NCBI RefSeq assembly: GCF_032062135.1
Contig: NC_092860.1
Coordinates: 128,907,926 to 128,971,925, forward strand
From: Pyxicephalus adspersus
Lineage: Eukaryota > Chordata > Amphibia > Anura > Pyxicephalidae
Direction of reading: 5' to 3'
DNA length: 64,000 nucleotides
The notes under the pieces are model-generated. The model ran no database searches, was not told the DNA's origin, and was given only the letters and a program-made list of their open reading frames with translations. The translations under genes and the position numbers were made by a program. Positions within the stretch are counted from its first letter, which is position 1. Each line of letters begins with the position of its first letter. This document shows, one piece after another, positions 58,092 through 64,000 of this stretch.

Positions 58092-61000
58092 AGTCATTAC
58101 ATTTACTTGCTTTTAATGAAGTATCTTGAAGTGTTTACGGTATGGGTTATGGTAGTACAAACATCCAACTCTCAGGAGAATACTTAAGAGTTTCCAACTT
58201 CAACAGGAGAGTTTTTTTTTTCTGAACCTTTATAGTTGCAACAGATATTACATAGAAAATAAAGAGTATAATGTTAGCCAAACCAGCAGACTGATTTATG
58301 GGCCAACCAGGCTAGACCAATATATTCGCGAAGAATTCTGGCAGAGCAGTTTTTAATTGAACACTTCTATTATGGGTAGAATTCAGTTGGACATTCAACT
58401 AAAGGCCCTTTCAGACCTATACACCAAAGAAATGCATAGCAAAATACACATTTTACAGATGGGGTATAAATATTCCTGTAAAGCACCTGCATCTTTCTAA
58501 AATGAATAGGCTGCTTTAATAAATGTACATTAATGCTTAAAACACAGCATTACCTTACATGCACTAATCTACTGAAATGGGTTGCTTATGACAAATGAAA
58601 ATGGTGCCAGTGGTATTGGTGACTGGGCTAAATTGGCTGTTGACTGGTGGGCTTTGGTTGGGTACAGGGGTAAAATTAATGGCTTTGCTAAAGGTATAAC
58701 AAACAGTGTACCTTTGAGTGCCATGAACAAACATAACAATGTGGTTATCAATGAACAGAAACCCATTACAATGAAGGGTAGGGGTGTCATCATTTCAAAG
58801 CCACAATAGGCAGCTGAATCCTGTAGAGTAGAATGCTCCTTCTCCACACATCTGTCTATATACACTCAGAGTTTGATAAAATAGCAAAATCTTTTGTAGT
58901 TTTGATTTTACACAGACCACACAATGCGGACAAAATCACTTTCTCCCTCTCTCTTTTTTAAAAGCACAAATATGATGCCACCATTTAAAACTATTATGTC
59001 TTTATGGTGATAGCATAACACAATTTCACACTGAGAGTTGTAATTTCACATCAAAATGAGCAATGCAAGGAGAACATTGCAATCTGCGTTATCACTTTGT
59101 TGTGTATAATATAAGAATAGAAGCACATAATGGCTGTTCCACAGAATCATTTGTTTAGGATGCAGAAGAAAAATAGGACATAATTGCATACACACAGCCA
59201 CATAACATGAATTGCTTTTGTATTGTACAGGTCTGAAAATCGACGAGGGGTTGAGATTGATGTAAGTTTACTTGTATTTGCCATAATAAAACATTAATAC
59301 AGATTTGTTATTTGAGACAAGAGTTTTAGTCTGAAGAGTAAATTAGTATTTCAAATATCTGAGTGAGAAATTTACCCTGGAAAAAAAAAAGCTAACTGTG
59401 TCAAGGGATGTCTAATATATACAAAGGTCATTACATTTCCCCAGTTTCTTTGTGTTTGTCAGCTTAATTTGCAGCATTATAATGTTACAGAGTAACACAA
59501 GGGGTCAAGTTCAGGGTTTGCTATTGCCATATGTTTGAGACTTAGTCTGCAGATTCAAGATTCGCCGTCCTGGCAAATTTATTGGCAAAGTCGCCCACAA
59601 GAACTTGTTGTAAGACATAATACATTACATGGCCTTGGAATTTTAGCCTAAAGTCTAAGTACCAAAAAGATAAAAGCTTAGTACACACATCAAATATCTG
59701 TCACTGGAAAAGATCTTTTGTGAACTAGTCCAGTAGACGTAAATCTTTTGTACCCAATATGACCAAATAACAGTTTTCTGTCATTGTTTTCTTTATGAAG
59801 GTAGATATGAGCTCAATTGACCGTATATAGCATAGTTTCATCAACATAACACTAAAATAATCAATAGCAGCCAAACTTCCAACACGATCAATAAAGGAAC
59901 ATATTAAACAGATATAGAAAATCTATTTTGAGGCTAAATAAGATTTTAAAGTTCAGTTGTATGAGACATACAAAAGGTAGATAATGAACCAGTTAATGAT
60001 GAATTTACCGACATGTAATATAATATGTGTTTATATGCTTCTCATGCTATAGTAAATGTACATGTGACAGATGGCACGCTAAGGAAAGAGAACATGAAAC
60101 CCTCCAGAGTTTAGAGCCTCCAGACAGTATGTATCAATGGCAAATCTTTGTCCTAACAAACAACAGGAGGCCCTTCATCTAAAACACAGACACATAACAG
60201 ACACGCTTTGCATGTGTGATCTGAAATACTGGATGGGTTTATAGCTCTAACCTGTCAAGAATAACCATATACCAAAAAACAGAAAATACTGACATTATAC
60301 CATTCTATTGGTTATAATAAAAACAGACAGTGTTCAATTTTAATGAATCAATGTAATCATATCGCTGAGGTCCATGGGGGTGGGATATCTGAGCTTCATC
60401 ACCAATCAAATCTTTTACAATTGCTTTCCAAGTTACTGTAAGGAAAACCTAAAAAACTCAAGTGGAGTCCACTGATAAACCTGGAAAGAATCTAGCATCC
60501 ACTCAAAACTTAAATATTAATTTTAAGCAGGCAAGCTTTAATTCTCAGGACATTCATATTTCAACAGACCTTAGACTTTCTATATCAATTCAGTAGGAAA
60601 AAGCAACATGATATTAAAAACTAGTGGTAATTCTAGAAGGAATATCCAATATAAGGAATCTAAACAAACAGATTTTTTCTTTGAACATGATTGCATGGTT
60701 GAATTCAGCAGAGCTTCATCTCATTTACAAAGCTAATTGAAACATCCCATGCAAGGGCAAGACATAGACAAAAGCCAATAGTTTTAGGATTTTTTTTTAC
60801 ATTTACTAAATAGTAAAAATGTGAGCATTATCAAAGTAAACTGAAACATTTCTATAATATTCTATTCCTGGAAAAACAGCCAGTTCACACCAGGTGCATG
60901 GCATACACACATTCTATCCGTTTACTGTTATTGCCAGACAGAGCCCATCAGACTTTTCTTAGATTATTGATGGGAAAGCAATGTGCGAGCAGCTACACAT

Positions 61001-61313
61001 CTCCAGCTATATATAACAGGTTTAATATCATAATCTTTGATCACTCATTGTGCTGCAATGGTCAGGGGTATTCCTGAAACATCATCAACAGACATTGCAC
61101 TACCTTTGTTGCCTGTACCACTCTGGGAAGGCTGAAGATCATCCGTCTACCATTCCACAGATTCAGCCCATGAGTGATCGGTGGCAAAGGGGAAAAAAAG
61201 AATAAAAGGTGAATTCAATCAGAATTCAAATGATTTTTTTTCATATTCTAAAAAGTTTTATTTTCCAAAGAACATATATTTCATTTTTTATTATGCATGC
61301 AAGTTGTTTACTT
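58092..61313. other. AT-rich sequence; small fragment of the tacacac family near 59675
   Basis: aaaagcttagtacacacatc followed by gaaaagatcttttgtgaac near 59675-59720 resembles the ends of the 20791 family. A 98-codon minus-strand open frame (58569-58865) has no domain. Nothing else was identified. Confidence 0.45.
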
Positions 61314-62053
61314 AAAGTGGAACATCAGCCAGTAGAAAAATGCAATATATTGCTTCTTACCAAGATGTGATGGCTGCATTTGCTGGGGTTAATTTTTCAA
61401 GTTCTTTTTCTTTTTTTTTTTTTGCAAGTTCAGAAAAATTCATGTTCATCCTGCCACTCTCTTTACATTTGCTGTGAATTAAACTGAAATCGCTAACTAT
61501 GGTTTCACATATCTTTATGAAATGAAGAGGAAGACATGGGCAGGCGTTCGTAGAACAAATGAGGAAAGCAGAGTGAGTGGGGGTCAAATATGATATGAAT
61601 AGTATGCCTGGCAAAATTAACAGTATAAAAAAAAGAAAAAGAAAACTAATGCAGACAAAACGTATTAGATGGTAAGCTACAATTTTATATTTTCTTTCTT
61701 GGGTTTGGATATACTAATGATTTAAGAAAGAAATAGTAAAGGGTTTGTTTATGTCCTTTGAAAAGTAAATTAATTTTACTGACACATAAAGGATTCGCCA
61801 TTGATAGAAAAATGGAAGGAAGCCTGCAAAAAGAAAACGATTGGGAGGGGTAACTTAAAATATTTAGACTATTTACTATGCAAAGTGAATAGGAAATGTT
61901 TCGTGAATGGGGTAAAAATTTAACAAATTAATTTTTGCTAAGTGAACTAAACTAACAGCCTAAACTCTTTAGGAAAATGAACCCCAGTATGATTACCCTG
62001 GCCACCCTTAGGACAGGAATGAAGATCTTTTTGGTTGAAGTTTCACTTTAGTA
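61314..62053. mobile_element. Candidate element with paired taaagtg ends
   Basis: taaagtggaacatcagccag at 61314 and the complement of ttggttgaagtttcacttta ending near 62053 match at 16 of 20 bases. The 740-bp interval could be a non-autonomous transposon, or two unrelated element ends. No coding sequence was recognised inside. Confidence 0.4.
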
Positions 62054-64000
62054 TCATACCATTTCAAAAGGCAAAGCAGAGTAACACAAAACAGCCAATC
62101 AGAACACCTCTTATACAGGTCTGACAATGGCAAACTAAAAGTTTATTTGTTATAATAAGTTACCATATTTGTGCACCATAACTCCCTCTACACTACTTTA
62201 TTAAACAAGCTTGTAAAAGTATAATTTTCTATTCTTGTTACACAATAAATCTACTACAGAAATTCAATAAATGATAACAGTTTGCAATTTTGAGAATTAA
62301 ACTCAGGATAAATCCAAATTTACACACAGCAGATGGTACACAAAATATAAATTAATTTAAAATAATTAAACATCCTGCCACATATCATTAATGAACTCTA
62401 AAATATGTCATATTTTCTTCTGAAGATCAGGGCTGTGAAAGTCATATCACTGAGTTTGTCTGTCATTTGTAATTGTTAATGGTAATGGTAATGGTTATAT
62501 TTTTGTAAAATACATGAATGGGAAAGTGTAAAACTGAACCAGCCTAGATGTATGAAAGTGCTAACACTTTTGACCTAGCCTTTTCCCACATTAGGTTCAA
62601 GTTATCACTAATATGTGTTAAATGAGTGACATTTCAGCTCTTTATGGATCTTCACACCAGTCCACAATAAAATGATGGGTGACACTTTTGTAATGTGCCA
62701 GAGAAGTGTAAGTGTGGAGGCTGCACCACATGCTAGTGTATGAGCTGTCATTTGCACCGTAGGGATGACAGTTCATAAATATATTAGGCTTTAGAAGAAG
62801 ACCTTAATATGATGGTAATGGCTATGGCTACCAATATTTCTTTCCAGCACCATAAAGTTCCTCCATCACCACTGGCCCTGCAATTTAAACCATTCTGAAA
62901 CAAACACTGGCCACAATGCCATCTGGTCTTTCCACTCACAAATACGTGGATACAATAAATGTATTAGAACGGGTGGTTGTTATGATGACTATATATAATG
63001 AATCTGCAGAAACCTACTACCCATAGCCTACCACCTTTATCATTCATTCCCAGTAGGATGTATTCAGAATATAATATTGTGAGAGAAATGAGAAGGTTTG
63101 CACCATCACATGCTGTACCCCCGTAGAGGACGATTTATTGTACATGGAAATTTCGGCCGGCTCTGCAGGGTACTTGATATTTTCCATTACAACCACTCCT
63201 TGAAAATCTATCTTTGTAGCTTGCTCTGATCTATGGATGTGCTCTGATCTATGGCTCTTATGGTTGGCTTTAATCTATGGTGCTGAACTATATCCATGTA
63301 GGAAAGAACTCCTGATTGGTTGATGAAATGCAAAACTGCTGTGTGGATGTGCAGGAATTGATTTATTGCTGGGCAAAATTGAGAGGACATGGTGGTGATA
63401 TCAAATACAAGATGATTTTCAACAACACAGTCCCATAACCAAGATCCGAGTGCAGTACCCTAGCACTACCTTAAATGCAACAGGAAAACCCTTTGAACCC
63501 CTTATTATAGCATTGCCTTACCCTTAAAGTGAACCAAAACTGAATGACATTTAGTTTGCTAAGGCCACTGTGTATCATAAACTACAATTTCTTTTGTTTT
63601 TTTGCTTTTTTGCTATTAATCACATGTAGCTTCTTTACATTCTCTTGTTGTCTACATGCACTCCGTTAATGTCTGCATGTCATTTCTCAAGGTGGGTTTC
63701 CTGATGATGACAACAGTGGAATATGCCTAATATATATGTTAAAAATATATACCTAATATATATGTTAAAACATGCAGTTTCTTTTGGATGTCATTTCGAC
63801 CGGGTGGCAATGCAGTAGAGAAAAAAAGTGTCCCCTATATACAAAGATGCCTGAACAAGGAACTTCATATCACTAGTTCATAATACTTTCACAAAATCTT
63901 TAGACTTAAATGATTAAAAATATACTTCAAAAATTGAACTTGCATTACCATGGCAAAGAGATGAGTTTTTCATGATTGGGCTTACCTCAACATTAATTGT
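62054..64000. other. AT-rich sequence with a short tandem duplication
   Basis: cctaatatatatgttaaaa is repeated at 63726-63744 and 63752-63770 (period 26). taatgg is repeated near 62480. No gene was recognised up to the window end. Confidence 0.55.

Noticed and set aside
57865..58116. 83-codon frame with a hydrophobic C-terminus
   Set aside because: It lies within an inverted-repeat element whose relatives are non-coding.

Overview
The window looks like non-coding vertebrate DNA, most likely from a frog (Anura). The evidence is a complete absence of bacterial-style gene packing, AT-rich intergenic or intronic sequence, two assembly gaps (17837-18499 and 51924-52303), and a repeat set that fits amphibians: a tyrosine-recombinase retrotransposon of Ngaro/DIRS type, L2-clade LINE fragments with ATT-repeat tails, a tRNA-derived SINE of V-SINE type sharing the L2 tail, and many short terminal-inverted-repeat elements. 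The frog assignment is inference from repeat style and is not proven. No host protein-coding exon, tRNA, rRNA or CRISPR array could be supported.

Region 1-3780 is the only clearly protein-coding stretch. It is the 3' two-thirds of a DIRS-superfamily retrotransposon, best matched to the Ngaro group: reverse transcriptase plus RNase H (to 1612), tyrosine recombinase (1522-2496) and an SGNH/GDSL-like hydrolase (2559-3185), all on the + strand, followed by a roughly 600-base 3' end. The RT frame is broken by a shift near 490 and the recombinase by a TAA at 1750-1752, so this copy is probably not autonomous, but the catalytic residues of all four domains are still readable. Upstream parts (gag and the left terminal repeat) lie outside the window.

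From about 3790 to 64000 the sequence is AT-rich and gene-free. Recognisable pieces are: V-SINE (4955-5263); L2 fragments at 8060, 15524, 27706, 32190 and 39988; hAT-type miniature elements, two of them with perfect 8-bp target duplications (8451-8607 and 42911-43191) and a partial copy at 52585; a nearly fully palindromic miniature element in three copies (16769, 23260, 49119); several other inverted-repeat families in two to five copies each; an interrupted minisatellite (20485-21385); and AT, ATT and poly-G tracts. Several long unique stretches (near 22.6, 28.5, 34.5, 36.4 and 43.8 kb) have no repeat signature and could hold conserved non-coding elements. That idea rests on appearance only and needs an alignment to other frogs.
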